Of a stretch of 64,000 nt of DNA, positions 35,995 to 44,919 are shown piece after piece (the first letter of the stretch is position 1; every line of letters begins with the position of its first letter). Source of the DNA: Paucilactobacillus oligofermentans DSM 15707 = LMG 22743 (GTDB lineage: Bacteria > Bacillota > Bacilli > Lactobacillales > Lactobacillaceae); NCBI RefSeq assembly GCF_001434315.1, contig NZ_AZFE01000031.1:1-64000 (forward strand). The letters are read 5' to 3'. The translations under genes were made by a program, and so were the position numbers. Below the pieces are notes generated by a model. The model did no database searches. It had not been told where the DNA came from and saw only the letters and a program-made list of their open reading frames with translations.

Positions 35995-36630
35995 TCAATA
36001 AGCACCATCAGATTTAACGATACTCAGTAAATTTTGGAATAATATTTTAACATCAAACCAAAACGATGCATGATCTACATAATATAATTCAATTTCACTA
36101 CGTTCTGGATATCCAATATTACTTCGACCACTAGCCTGCCAATAACCCATTGCTCCAGGTTTAACCGATAGAAATTTTTCTATCTGATCACCATATTCTT
36201 GTAATTCTTCTTCCACAACTGGTCTTGGTCCAATTAATGACATTTCACCCCGTAATACATTAACAAATTGAGGCATTTCATCCATAGAAGTTTTTCTCAA
36301 CCATTCACCAAAGTTTGTTATACGTGGATCTTCACCAGGTTCAAGTTTATAACTATTTTTTACATACTTCTCATATAGTTTTTTATCACTGCGTAAAACC
36401 TTATCTGCATCAACAATCATTGACCTAAATTTATAGATAAAAAAGTGTCGGCCATTTTTACCGACTCTTTCTTGTTTATAAATAACTGGGCCCTTATCAC
36501 TACCAAACGCATATAATCCCCAAATAACTAAAAATACAGGGCTTAAACATATCAACGCTAAACAGGATAAAATAATATCTACAGTTCTTTTAAAAAATAA
36601 ATAAATTAAACTTTGTTTTTCTTCCAACAT
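35995..36630 (-). CDS. Undecaprenyl-phosphate sugar phosphotransferase (priming enzyme)
   Basis: A 211-residue member of the bacterial sugar transferase family (WbaP/CpsE/EpsE C-terminal type), without the extra N-terminal helices of long forms. One N-terminal membrane helix (about 14-35) precedes PVIYKQERVGKNGRHFFIYKFRSM, the catalytic Asp-Glu pair in RKTSMDEMPQ, and GPRPVVEEEL. It transfers a sugar-1-phosphate to undecaprenyl phosphate, starting repeat-unit synthesis. First gene of the first polysaccharide transcript. Confidence 0.94.
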   Translation of the reverse strand: MLEEKQSLIYLFFKRTVDIILSCLALICLSPVFLVIWGLYAFGSDKGPVIYKQERVGKNGRHFFIYKFRSMIVDADKVLRSDKKLYEKYVKNSYKLEPGEDPRITNFGEWLRKTSMDEMPQFVNVLRGEMSLIGPRPVVEEELQEYGDQIEKFLSVKPGAMGYWQASGRSNIGYPERSEIELYYVDHASFWFDVKILFQNLLSIVKSDGAY

Positions 36631-36750
36631 TTATTTCACCAATCAAATCATATTAGATACTAAGTATAACAATACTTCACTCTAACTAATTTACCATAAT
36701 TTAAGTATCTCGCAACTATCTTGAATAAACAATAACAATTCTTTATAATT

Positions 36751-37842
36751 TCATCGAATTGATTTGAAAAGGTTCTTAATAGGGTACTTTCGATTCATAT
36801 ATAAGCTGTTTATTACCGGTATTTTACTTACGATTAACGTTGCAATTATCACAAAGATAATTCTATACATAATACCAATAATAATCGCAACTAAGTATGG
36901 AAAATGAACTGAAGAGAATTCAACTACCTTTGGCCATATATTAACTGAATCTAAATCAATTAAATGAAAACAAAGCATCAAAAGAGAGTTAGCACCAAAG
37001 AAAACTAAACTTTTCTTTATCCAAATTCCAAAATTATTTTTCAATACTTCATCAAGATAGATAGAAAATTTTATAACAACAATACTTGCCACAATACCAC
37101 CTAATACACTTACATAAATATTAGGTGATGTCATATTAACCATTCCAAAAATACCTACTGTCGCAGCAAAAATCCAGATTCCCGTTAATACAACAACAGA
37201 CGGTAATTTAATTTTTTGAATAATGTCTTTTTCTTTAATTAAATATCCACTAAAGAAAAATATTTGTGAACCTAACGCAGAATTTAGAGAAAATGGGAGC
37301 ACAAACTTTGTCGCCATAATAATTCCAATAAGTGTCAGCAGCAATGACAAGATTGCTTTACACAATAAATCATATTTCTTAATATTCAATTTCATAACAA
37401 TATTAAATATCAAACTACCAAAAAACATCGCCAATAAAAACCAAATAGCTCCGATTGACATAATCGAGATTCCAAAGAAGTTAGTACCAATACCAATTCC
37501 ATAACTTCCTGAAATTAGTAACTGTTTAATTGATCCAATTCGACTATATAACACACCATTTGGAATGATTCGACAGATAATAATTACGATTACTTCTAAT
37601 AAAACAGTCGTAATATACGGAATTAATAAATTAAAAATATTACTTTTAGTTAGTGTGAAATTATTTTTGGGTCGATATAAGTATCCACTTAGAACAAAAA
37701 ATATTGGCATATGAAAAACAAAAATAAATTCCGCAAGAAAGTTTGGCCAATAGGTCCCAAGTGAGTGTCCGACAATTACACAAATTATTGCAATTCCTCT
37801 TGCAATATCTATCCAATCAACTCTTTTTCTCTTAACAACCAC
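36751..37842 (-). CDS. Acyltransferase family 3 membrane protein
   Basis: A 363-residue protein with about ten membrane helices. The N-terminal RVDWIDIARGIAIICVIVGH and HMPIFFVLSGYLY contain the conserved Arg and His of acyltransferase-3 proteins. These move acetyl or other acyl groups to extracellular sugars. GTG start at 37842 behind AAGGAGAT. It sits upstream of the priming enzyme, 120 bp apart and on the same strand, so it may acetylate the polysaccharide; that substrate is inference. Confidence 0.87.
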   Translation of the reverse strand: MVVKRKRVDWIDIARGIAIICVIVGHSLGTYWPNFLAEFIFVFHMPIFFVLSGYLYRPKNNFTLTKSNIFNLLIPYITTVLLEVIVIIICRIIPNGVLYSRIGSIKQLLISGSYGIGIGTNFFGISIMSIGAIWFLLAMFFGSLIFNIVMKLNIKKYDLLCKAILSLLLTLIGIIMATKFVLPFSLNSALGSQIFFFSGYLIKEKDIIQKIKLPSVVVLTGIWIFAATVGIFGMVNMTSPNIYVSVLGGIVASIVVIKFSIYLDEVLKNNFGIWIKKSLVFFGANSLLMLCFHLIDLDSVNIWPKVVEFSSVHFPYLVAIIIGIMYRIIFVIIATLIVSKIPVINSLYMNRKYPIKNLFKSIR

Positions 37843-37875
37843 TATTAAATCTCCTTCAAAGTTGAGTTATTTTAA

Positions 37876-37907
37876 ATAAAAAACAGTTGATGTTTTCACA
37901 TCAACCG
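37876..37907 (-). terminator. Terminator of the glucosaminidase gene
   Basis: Minus strand: CGGTTGATGT / ACATCAACTG stem with GAAA loop, followed by TTTTTTATTT. Confidence 0.85.
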
Positions 37908-37917
37908 TTACTTTATT

Positions 37918-39639
37918 TTACATATAGAAAGCAATCCAATTCCATGAAGTTAAATCATAGTAATTCATGGTATTCATTAATGTCTTCGCATACGTAGGAC
38001 TAGTTGCATATCCATCTTGTTGAATTAACATTGCAGCAATATTTGAATCAGTTACGCCAATCAAATTTGCATAACGTGAATTATCTAATAAAAATTGTGA
38101 GTGATCAGACATACTTTCAGCATAACTAGCATATGCTCTAAATTGAGCATTAACTGTTACATATTGCCCATTATAATACTCACCAGTTGCCATTGTTATA
38201 GAATTACCATTATAACTACCTTTAATACCAAATAAATTATTTGCCATAGTTGTTAAATCAGAGTTTCCCCAACCACTTTCAATAATAGCTTGGGCAGCTG
38301 TTAATGATGGTAAAATTTTATGATTTACCCATTCCGTAATCGCTCCATATAAAATCTTATTCATGAATGTGTTGTTAGCAGTAGACAAACTGCTGTCATG
38401 GAATGTTAAAACTCCATCATTATTAAAACGTAAATATCCATCACCAGAATCAGCAACTTGATTCTTTTTCAATGCTCCATTACCATCAAAAGCATATATA
38501 TTGCCCCAGTTAGTATAAAACTTATTGGTATATCTTGCTCCATCTGATCCAAAGTAATACGTACTTCCCCAATTTGAGTAGAAATTATTAGTATATCTTG
38601 CTCCATCTGATCCAAAGTAATATACATTACCCCAATTTGAATAGAAATTATTAGTATACCTTGCTCCATCTGATCCAAAATAATATACGTTACCCCAATT
38701 TGAATAAAATTGGTTATCAGATCTTACACCATCATTTCCAAAGTAATACGTACTTCCCCAATTCGTATAAAATTTATCAGTATATCTTGCTCCATCTGAT
38801 CCAAAGTAGTACACATTGTTCCAATTTGAGTAGAAATCGTCAGTATACCGAGACCCGTTATCGCCAAAATAATATACATTGCCCCAATTTGAATAAAATT
38901 GGCTTTTATACATTTTCCCATCTGAACCAAAATAATAAACTTCATTATTATCTGTATAGAAAAAATCTGTCTTCATTCTATAGGTATAATCATCAAAATA
39001 ATAAGTACTATTATTAACTGTTTGTTTACCACTTACTTTTTGACCATTTACATAATAGTAAGTTTGACCATCTTCGTTAACTAACCCATTTTTAATTGCA
39101 TCACTCATTATAAGTGCATCAAGTACATCATTAATAGAATCATCGCTTGGCACAGCATCTGAATCGGTATTTGATGTTTCATCTGTTACACTTGAAGCAG
39201 CATCTGAATCGGAACTTGTTGTTTTGTCCGTTTCACTTGAAGCTGAATTCAAGTTAGCACTTGATGTTTGATCTGTTGCACTTGAAGCTACTTCTGAAGC
39301 AGCGTTTGATGTTGTATCTGTTGCACTCGCGATTACTTCTGAAGCAGCATTTGATGTTGTACTTGAGGCTACTTCTGAATCGGCACTTAATGTTGCAGAA
39401 GAGTCAGCAGAACTTGCTACAGTTGTATCTGTGTTTCCCAATACCACAGAACTACCTTGCGTGACATTATCAACATTGCTAATAATAGCTGCACTGTTAT
39501 CAGTAGAACTAGCAACTTCATCAGCACTTACATCAGATTGTATTGCACTAATTCCTACAACCATTGAAGCTGTTGCAGCTGCTGCAACACACCACATTTT
39601 TCCTTTTTTAAACATCTTAAATCTAGGACTTTCTTTCAT
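37918..39639 (-). CDS. Secreted GH73 N-acetylglucosaminidase with 21-residue repeats
   Basis: A 573-residue autolysin. The N-terminus is a KxYKxGKxW-type signal (RFKMFKKGKMWCVAAAATA, cleavage near VSADE). Residues 40-165 are a Ser/Thr/Ala-rich low-complexity linker with short repeats (SNAASEV, SATDQTS). Seven or eight 21-residue aromatic repeats follow (226-394). The C-terminal domain (about 420-560) is GH73 with catalytic Glu454 in AIIESGWGNSDL and the NNLFGIKG motif. It should cleave GlcNAc bonds in peptidoglycan for cell separation. No LPXTG; the repeats likely bind the wall. The KxYKxGKxW signal is often tied to the accessory Sec system. Confidence 0.92.
   Translation of the reverse strand: MKESPRFKMFKKGKMWCVAAAATASMVVGISAIQSDVSADEVASSTDNSAAIISNVDNVTQGSSVVLGNTDTTVASSADSSATLSADSEVASSTTSNAASEVIASATDTTSNAASEVASSATDQTSSANLNSASSETDKTTSSDSDAASSVTDETSNTDSDAVPSDDSINDVLDALIMSDAIKNGLVNEDGQTYYYVNGQKVSGKQTVNNSTYYFDDYTYRMKTDFFYTDNNEVYYFGSDGKMYKSQFYSNWGNVYYFGDNGSRYTDDFYSNWNNVYYFGSDGARYTDKFYTNWGSTYYFGNDGVRSDNQFYSNWGNVYYFGSDGARYTNNFYSNWGNVYYFGSDGARYTNNFYSNWGSTYYFGSDGARYTNKFYTNWGNIYAFDGNGALKKNQVADSGDGYLRFNNDGVLTFHDSSLSTANNTFMNKILYGAITEWVNHKILPSLTAAQAIIESGWGNSDLTTMANNLFGIKGSYNGNSITMATGEYYNGQYVTVNAQFRAYASYAESMSDHSQFLLDNSRYANLIGVTDSNIAAMLIQQDGYATSPTYAKTLMNTMNYYDLTSWNWIAFYM
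38458..38964 (-). repeat. In-frame 63-bp tandem repeats in the glucosaminidase gene
   Basis: Units of 21 codons start at residues 247, 268, 289, 310, 331, 352 and 373, preceded by a partial unit. The units from 310 to 372 are almost identical in both protein and DNA, a sign of recent duplication or homogenisation. Confidence 0.92.
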
Positions 39640-39786
39640 TCTAAATACTCCTCATTTTTTAAACTTTTATTATTTTTCTTTATTAATGAATAATACCACA
39701 TTCTTTAATGATTGTTTTCAATTAAATTAAATTGTTACCCCCATGTAATGCTAAAGTAACATTTTTTAAATGTTCTATGAATTAGA

Positions 39787-40722
39787 TTACTCACTTTTCT
39801 CTTTTACTATAAAAATAGGCCGGTTTTTCGTTTGTAAATATATTTTACCAATATATTTACCCACAATTCCTAAACACAACAGCTGAATCCCACCAAATAG
39901 TAGGAACACACAAATAAGTGATGCCCAACCATAAACACTACTTCCTGGGATAATTAATGCACGAACAACGATAAATATAATTCCAAGAATGGATCCAATA
40001 AATGACAGAGATCCAACCCAAGATGCAATTGATAATGGCGCCTCAGAAAAATCGGTAATGCCATCTATTGAATATCTAAGAAGTGACCAGAAGGACCAAC
40101 TCGTAGCCCCTTTTTTTCTCTCCACATTAGTATATTCAATATACTTTGTTTTAAAACCCACCCAACTGAATATCCCTTTAGAGAATCGATTATACTCCGT
40201 TAATTGTAAAATAGAATCTACCATTTTTCGTGACATCAATCTAAAATCACGTGCTCCATTAACTATAGGAGTACTGGAAATAAGATTAATCACTTTGTAG
40301 AACATATTAGCAAAGAACGATCTAATCGCAGGTTCTCCATCCCGATTCACTCTTCTAGTTCCAACACAATCAATGTCTTCCTCTTTAAGGATAGCTAACA
40401 TTCTTTCAATCAATTCAGGAGGATCTTGCAAATCAACATCCATTACAACAACATAATCACCAGTAGCATTCTCAAGCCCTGCTAATAATGCTGCTTCTTT
40501 TCCAAAATTCCGTGAAAAATCAATAAAATGAACAAAGTCTTTATTATTTAAATAAATAGCTTTTATTTTTTCTAAACTTTTATCGGAAGATCCATCATTA
40601 ATAAACCAATATTCTGTTATAACATTGGTTAGTTTAGTAATGTTCTTTTGAACTTCATCAAAAAAAACAGGTATCATTTCTTCTTCATTAAAGCAAGGAA
40701 CAATAATTGATAGTTTGTCCAT
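39787..40722 (-). CDS. GT2 polyprenyl-phosphate glycosyltransferase (CsbB/GtrB type)
   Basis: A 311-residue protein. GT-A domain with LSIIVPCFNEEEMI, FINDGSSDKS, DFSRNFGKEAALLAGLE and VMDVDLQDPPELI (the DxD), followed by the family's NGARDFRLMSRKM and two membrane helices (about 229-253 and 264-290). CsbB/GtrB enzymes attach a hexose to undecaprenyl phosphate. It lies 18 bp after a GT-C-like gene in the same transcript, and a GtrA flippase is 6 kb away, completing a three-component glycosylation set. Confidence 0.92.
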   Translation of the reverse strand: MDKLSIIVPCFNEEEMIPVFFDEVQKNITKLTNVITEYWFINDGSSDKSLEKIKAIYLNNKDFVHFIDFSRNFGKEAALLAGLENATGDYVVVMDVDLQDPPELIERMLAILKEEDIDCVGTRRVNRDGEPAIRSFFANMFYKVINLISSTPIVNGARDFRLMSRKMVDSILQLTEYNRFSKGIFSWVGFKTKYIEYTNVERKKGATSWSFWSLLRYSIDGITDFSEAPLSIASWVGSLSFIGSILGIIFIVVRALIIPGSSVYGWASLICVFLLFGGIQLLCLGIVGKYIGKIYLQTKNRPIFIVKEKSE

Positions 40723-40740
40723 ATTGATCTCCTCATATAA

Positions 40741-42432
40741 TTATATCTTGATTTTTTTCTTTTTAATATATATATAAACATATAGTATAAAACCAGTCAT
40801 GCTAATAATAATTGACAGGATAAACAGTTGCGGTGCCACAAACTTAATTTTAATTGTATTGATACCTTTTTTTACATTAACTCTAATACCACCGTAATAA
40901 GATGACGTTTTATTAGCTAATTTTTTATTAACATAAGCTCTAGTATTACTATAATTAATAATAGGTAAATCAATATTATCTTTTTTATTAACATAAACTT
41001 TATAAATAATATAATTTGATTTTATTTCTCTTCTTACGTATTTAATCTTAGCTTTATCTGTCTTTATTTTATGGTTTGCAAAATAACTTAAGTGCGCTGT
41101 ACTTTCAGATAACCAATAATCAGTTGAGCCCACTCCACTATTATAGGCAAATAAATTATTGAAAGTCTTTTCTGTAACTTTATAATGTGTTGAATCAAAA
41201 TACTTAGCTTCACTAGGGGTAAAATTAACATTTGCATTAGTATTAGTATCATTAAAAAACTTATAACTGCTACCTGTAAAAGTTATCACCATCAAACATA
41301 TACATACTACCGTCAAACACTCTTTATATTTCATACTTTTATTAACTATATTTATCGATATTATCTCAGTACAAAAAACAGTCAAAAATATAACAGCAAT
41401 TGTAAAAATCCTGTGCGGAAATTGTATAACACTAAAAGGTGTATTTTGTAATACAGACCATGGAAATACACTTGTTCCAAAAATAAGTAACAATAAACCA
41501 ATTATACCAATAACTTTAATCATTTTAGCTATATTTTTCCAGACAGCTGTAGAAAAAATTATTAAAATAATAGGGACAACACCTATCCCACCATTATTTA
41601 AACTGGCATCAAATATTGCACCCAATTGTATCGCTCTTGACTCTAAATCAAATACTGCCGTAACATTCATATGATTATTTAACATCATTGTACAAAAATT
41701 AATTAAGAAAAACGCACTACATAATAGTGTCATTCCAACAGCGAAAATTAAATATTTACAATTCCTCCAAAAATCATCAGTAACAACTGCAGCAACTACA
41801 ATTATAATAAATACTACAAATGAAAAAAGTGCAACACTTAAAACGTGATTGTAAACCGTTCCCGTCATCCCTACAACTAAATAAAGCCAATTTTTTGATT
41901 TCTCAAAAAAAATAGAATAAGTTCCATAAACAACTAATGGTAGAAAAATTGAAGCCGTAACTTCTCCAAAAGAAAATCCAACAAATAACAACTGAAACAT
42001 GTGTGCTGATGCACTGTACATAACTGAAAAAATTATACTTTTAGTTTTATTTCCATTCCAAAATTTCATTCCAGTAATAAACGAAATTATCATCGAAAGA
42101 AAAATAATTAACTGTATACCCATATAAGTTGCAGCAATAGGATTTTTAATAAAAAGTCGAATTATTGCAAATGGATAAATAAATAAGCTTGGGTATACTA
42201 GCTCTGTTGGAGTCCCTACACCATTAAAAGAATATACAGATCCAAAAGAAAACCAACTTCCATGTAATAAATGATTATATAACTCGTTTATTCTATTTAA
42301 GTGAAATTGCATATCATAACCACTGATTAGCTCATTCTTTAAATAAAACGGAATCATCATTATTGTACTTATTAATAAAAATAGACCAACTATTAATATT
42401 GAACTCTTAACTCTATTTTGCTTTCCAGTCAT
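40741..42432 (-). CDS. GT-C-like membrane glycosyltransferase (PTPS-related / YfhO-like)
   Basis: A 563-residue membrane protein. After helix 1, the first external loop has GYDMQFHLNRI with Asp40 and His44, a typical GT-C acidic site; about eleven more helices follow, then an external beta-rich domain (about 390-530) and a final helix with a Lys-rich tail. This matches proteins annotated as 6-pyruvoyl-tetrahydropterin synthase-related or YfhO-like, which transfer sugar from undecaprenyl phosphate to surface polymers. It lies between recX (24 bp upstream) and the CsbB-like gene. Acceptor unknown (teichoic acid is the usual one). Confidence 0.8.
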   Translation of the reverse strand: MTGKQNRVKSSILIVGLFLLISTIMMIPFYLKNELISGYDMQFHLNRINELYNHLLHGSWFSFGSVYSFNGVGTPTELVYPSLFIYPFAIIRLFIKNPIAATYMGIQLIIFLSMIISFITGMKFWNGNKTKSIIFSVMYSASAHMFQLLFVGFSFGEVTASIFLPLVVYGTYSIFFEKSKNWLYLVVGMTGTVYNHVLSVALFSFVVFIIIVVAAVVTDDFWRNCKYLIFAVGMTLLCSAFFLINFCTMMLNNHMNVTAVFDLESRAIQLGAIFDASLNNGGIGVVPIILIIFSTAVWKNIAKMIKVIGIIGLLLLIFGTSVFPWSVLQNTPFSVIQFPHRIFTIAVIFLTVFCTEIISINIVNKSMKYKECLTVVCICLMVITFTGSSYKFFNDTNTNANVNFTPSEAKYFDSTHYKVTEKTFNNLFAYNSGVGSTDYWLSESTAHLSYFANHKIKTDKAKIKYVRREIKSNYIIYKVYVNKKDNIDLPIINYSNTRAYVNKKLANKTSSYYGGIRVNVKKGINTIKIKFVAPQLFILSIIISMTGFILYVYIYIKKKKIKI

Positions 42433-42456
42433 AAATAGTTCCCCAACATCAAGATT

Positions 42457-43254
42457 TTAATAATTATTTTCTTCCATCCACCGATTTACATCATCCATTT
42501 GATAGCCCTTACCAAATAGGCTCTGTTTAGTTTTCATAATTCTCGTTCGATTATCATATTTTCGATTACGTTGCCAAACTTTTTCGGCCTGCACGGTTAA
42601 ATTATACCATTCATCCTCTTCGTCTGTCTCTACGACCAAATCGTTCAATACTTGATTAATCAAGTCAGTACTGAATCCCTTAGTCATCAAGGCTACTCTA
42701 ACCTTTTGTAGCCTCATTTTTTCTGGAATTCGATGATAATGTTTCATGGACTTTTCTGCTGCTTTAGTTGCATTTTCAACTAGCGTATTATTATCAAATT
42801 CAGCCAACGCGTTTTCAATAATATTATCGTCAATTTTTTTTGCTTTTAAATTTTGTCTAATTACAGTTGGTCCCTTATCGGACGTAATTGCCATGGTTCT
42901 AACATAACTATCAGCAAATTTTTGATCATTAAGCAGGTTTTGTTCGTATAGTTTAGCCATCACTTCAGCCATCGTTGCTTCATCAACTTCTAATTTCTTT
43001 AGCTTTTCGATGACTTCACTTTCAGCTCTTAATTGATGAGAAATATAATCTAAAGCTTTTGAATATGCTTTGGACACACTATCTGATTTAGTAATATCAG
43101 ATTGCATATTTTTATCAATCTCCATACCTTTCATCAGTTTAAAGTTAATTAGTACACTTTCACTGACACCAAATTCATATTCTCCATCTAAGTAGATATT
43201 ATATCGACCTGCATGCTTTTTTTGTGCTTCAATCATTGTAATTTTTTTAACCAA
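42457..43254 (-). CDS. recX: Regulatory protein RecX
   Basis: A 265-residue RecX that modulates RecA filaments. It shows three-helix repeats with the motifs ALDYISHQLRAESEVIEKL, NDQKFADSYVRTMA and KKIDDNIIENALAEF, plus the extended N- and C-terminal parts common in lactobacilli. TTG start at 43254 behind AAAGGAG. The next gene (GT-C-like) starts 24 bp after its stop, so the DNA repair regulator and the glycosylation genes may share a transcript, which is unusual. Confidence 0.93.
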   Translation of the reverse strand: MVKKITMIEAQKKHAGRYNIYLDGEYEFGVSESVLINFKLMKGMEIDKNMQSDITKSDSVSKAYSKALDYISHQLRAESEVIEKLKKLEVDEATMAEVMAKLYEQNLLNDQKFADSYVRTMAITSDKGPTVIRQNLKAKKIDDNIIENALAEFDNNTLVENATKAAEKSMKHYHRIPEKMRLQKVRVALMTKGFSTDLINQVLNDLVVETDEEDEWYNLTVQAEKVWQRNRKYDNRTRIMKTKQSLFGKGYQMDDVNRWMEENNY

Positions 43255-43363
43255 AATTTTACTCCTTTCAATTTTCTAGTTTACATTTTTAATCTCAATT
43301 CTTAATTATGTATGTAAGCAGCGGCCGCCACTTATCAAATAAATATACTAAGGAGATCTAAAT

Positions 43364-43570
43364 ATGATTCGTACATTCAAAACTGCAAAAGTTCAATTAC
43401 TAATGGTTGGTGACGGCCATGAAGATGGCATTAATCGCTCATTTAGTCACATTGACGAAAATGCAACTGATGATCAAATCCAAAAGCTTGGTACTATCCT
43501 TGAAACCATCACTAGTGATAAGTTCGAAAACGCCATCGTAATCTCATCATATCGTATCGATAAAAAATAA
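43364..43570 (+). CDS. DUF1659 protein
   Basis: A 68-residue protein of the DUF1659 family, with KTAKVQLLMVGD at the start and NRSFSHIDENATDDQIQKLG in the middle. Its function is unknown. It is followed after 32 bp by a DUF2922 gene, a pairing seen across lactobacilli and bacilli. ATG behind AAGGAGATC. Soluble and without signal peptide. Confidence 0.85.
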   Translation: MIRTFKTAKVQLLMVGDGHEDGINRSFSHIDENATDDQIQKLGTILETITSDKFENAIVISSYRIDKK

Positions 43571-43602
43571 TCTCACTCAACTAGAAAGGAAGTTATTATA
43601 AT

Positions 43603-43836
43603 ATGAAATCATTAAATCTTGCATTCACAGGTAGTCTTGGAAAATCTCACAGTTTGAAACTAGCTTATGCTAATGACGGTTTAGATTCCGCCGTAATTAA
43701 ATCTGCAATGGAGCAATTATCAGAAATGAAGATGTTCAGTTCTGAAGGCGAAAATATTTACGCTACACCGGTTTCAGCTAAGTATGTTGAAACAATTACA
43801 ACACCAATTTTTACAGCTGCTAAAGTAACTGCATAA
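43603..43836 (+). CDS. DUF2922 protein
   Basis: A 77-residue protein with the DUF2922 pattern: LNLAFTGSLGKSHSLKLAYA, then a predicted helix (SAVIKSAMEQLSEM) and a strand TPVSAKYVETITTP. Function unknown; partner of the DUF1659 gene just upstream. ATG is behind AAAGGAAG. A hairpin with T-run follows at 43847-43873. Confidence 0.85.
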   Translation: MKSLNLAFTGSLGKSHSLKLAYANDGLDSAVIKSAMEQLSEMKMFSSEGENIYATPVSAKYVETITTPIFTAAKVTA

Positions 43837-44745
43837 TTATTTTTCTAAGTCTCGCTTATTGCGAGGCTTTTTTAGTACCCTTCTTTTCCAAAAAGTTTGT
43901 TTCTCAACAATCTCCCCTTGTCGTAATGACTGCAAGGTGGCGTTAATCACTGCTCCTATCATCATTACCATCCCCGAAATGTCCAACCAAATCATGAATA
44001 CCACAAACGCACCCATGGTTTTATAGGTGGCTACCGCGGTACTAAAGACTACTGTATACACTGAGAAAACTTGTGATAATAACATCCATAGGATAGTTGC
44101 AATCAATGCTCCCCAAAATACATAGCGATACATTACCTTGGCGTTGGGCACAAAGTAATACAATAAGCTTAAGGCGACAAAGACCCCTAAAAAGGCAACT
44201 GGCCAACGAAGCTGATTAACTGCGTCAATTAAACTAGTTTCAATATTGAAGGTACTCTTGAAGCGAACCATTAATAGTTCACCAACTCCGTAGAATAGAA
44301 TCAGCGCTCCCATAATTAATATTACTAATAGCATCCATAAAAATGACAAGATTCTATTTGTAATTGGATCTTGATCTTTTCCGACACCATACGCTTGGTT
44401 AACGCCTCGCTGAAATGCTGCTACGGCTTTACTAGTTGACCACAAAGTAATCAATGCCCCCGCAGTTAAGATTCCACCACTTCCAGTTGAAAGCGAATCT
44501 TCAACAATTGGTTTGATAAATTCAAAAACTGATTTTGGAATAATAGTTGCCAGATAATTTAGAAGTGTAGTTGCGTGAACCCCAACAATTGGCAGCATGT
44601 TTCCCAATACAATTAATGCTGGAAAAATTGATAACAGTAAATAATAGGCCAATACATTAGCGGAGGCTGAGACTTGCGCCATAAAATAATGTTTGATAAA
44701 TTCTGAAATACAAATTTTTATTTTTTGAAATAACGTTGGTTTCAT
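43837..44745 (-). CDS. YihY/BrkB family membrane protein
   Basis: A 302-residue protein with six membrane helices and the family's pattern LAYYLLLSIFPALIVLGNMLP, a middle STGSGGILTAGALITLWSTSKAV, and FVVFMIWLDISGMVMMIGAVINA. Formerly called ribonuclease BN by error; YihY proteins have no known enzymatic role and may be lipid or small-molecule transporters. C-terminus is basic. ATG behind GGAGAGAC. Its end coincides with the end of the convergent DUF2922 gene. Confidence 0.9.
   Translation of the reverse strand: MKPTLFQKIKICISEFIKHYFMAQVSASANVLAYYLLLSIFPALIVLGNMLPIVGVHATTLLNYLATIIPKSVFEFIKPIVEDSLSTGSGGILTAGALITLWSTSKAVAAFQRGVNQAYGVGKDQDPITNRILSFLWMLLVILIMGALILFYGVGELLMVRFKSTFNIETSLIDAVNQLRWPVAFLGVFVALSLLYYFVPNAKVMYRYVFWGALIATILWMLLSQVFSVYTVVFSTAVATYKTMGAFVVFMIWLDISGMVMMIGAVINATLQSLRQGEIVEKQTFWKRRVLKKPRNKRDLEK
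43847..43873 (+). terminator. Terminator of the DUF1659-DUF2922 operon
   Basis: AAGTCTCGC / GCGAGGCTT stem (one G-T pair) with TTTTTT after it; it lies inside the 3' end of the convergent YihY gene. Confidence 0.8.
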
Positions 44746-44860
44746 TGAGCCGTCTCTCCTCCTATTCGTTTTAATACCTTCTGAAATTATACACGAAGTA
44801 TTTAAAAATGAAAGTTCATAATATAGTAATCAATTAAAATTAAGGTAGTTTTTACCCCAT

Positions 44861-44898
44861 AAAAAAAGCAATCATACTATTAAAAGTATCAATTGCTT
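44861..44898 (-). terminator. Terminator of map
   Basis: Minus strand hairpin AAGCAATTGATACT / AGTATGATTGCTT followed by TTTTTTTA. Confidence 0.85.
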
Positions 44899-44919
44899 GA
44901 TAGTAATATTTAACTAGTT

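Noticed and set aside
38458-38964. Regular 63-bp repeats that could suggest a CRISPR-like array.
   Set aside because: The repeats are contiguous, in frame and coding, without unique spacers; they are protein repeats.
38661-39464. Plus-strand frames opposite the glucosaminidase repeats and linker.
   Set aside because: They mirror the low-complexity repeats of the real gene and vary with them.
43319-43330. A GCGGCCGC (NotI) site upstream of the DUF1659 gene that might hint at a cloning junction.
   Set aside because: The flanks are ordinary genomic sequence with intact gene order on both sides, so a single site is chance.
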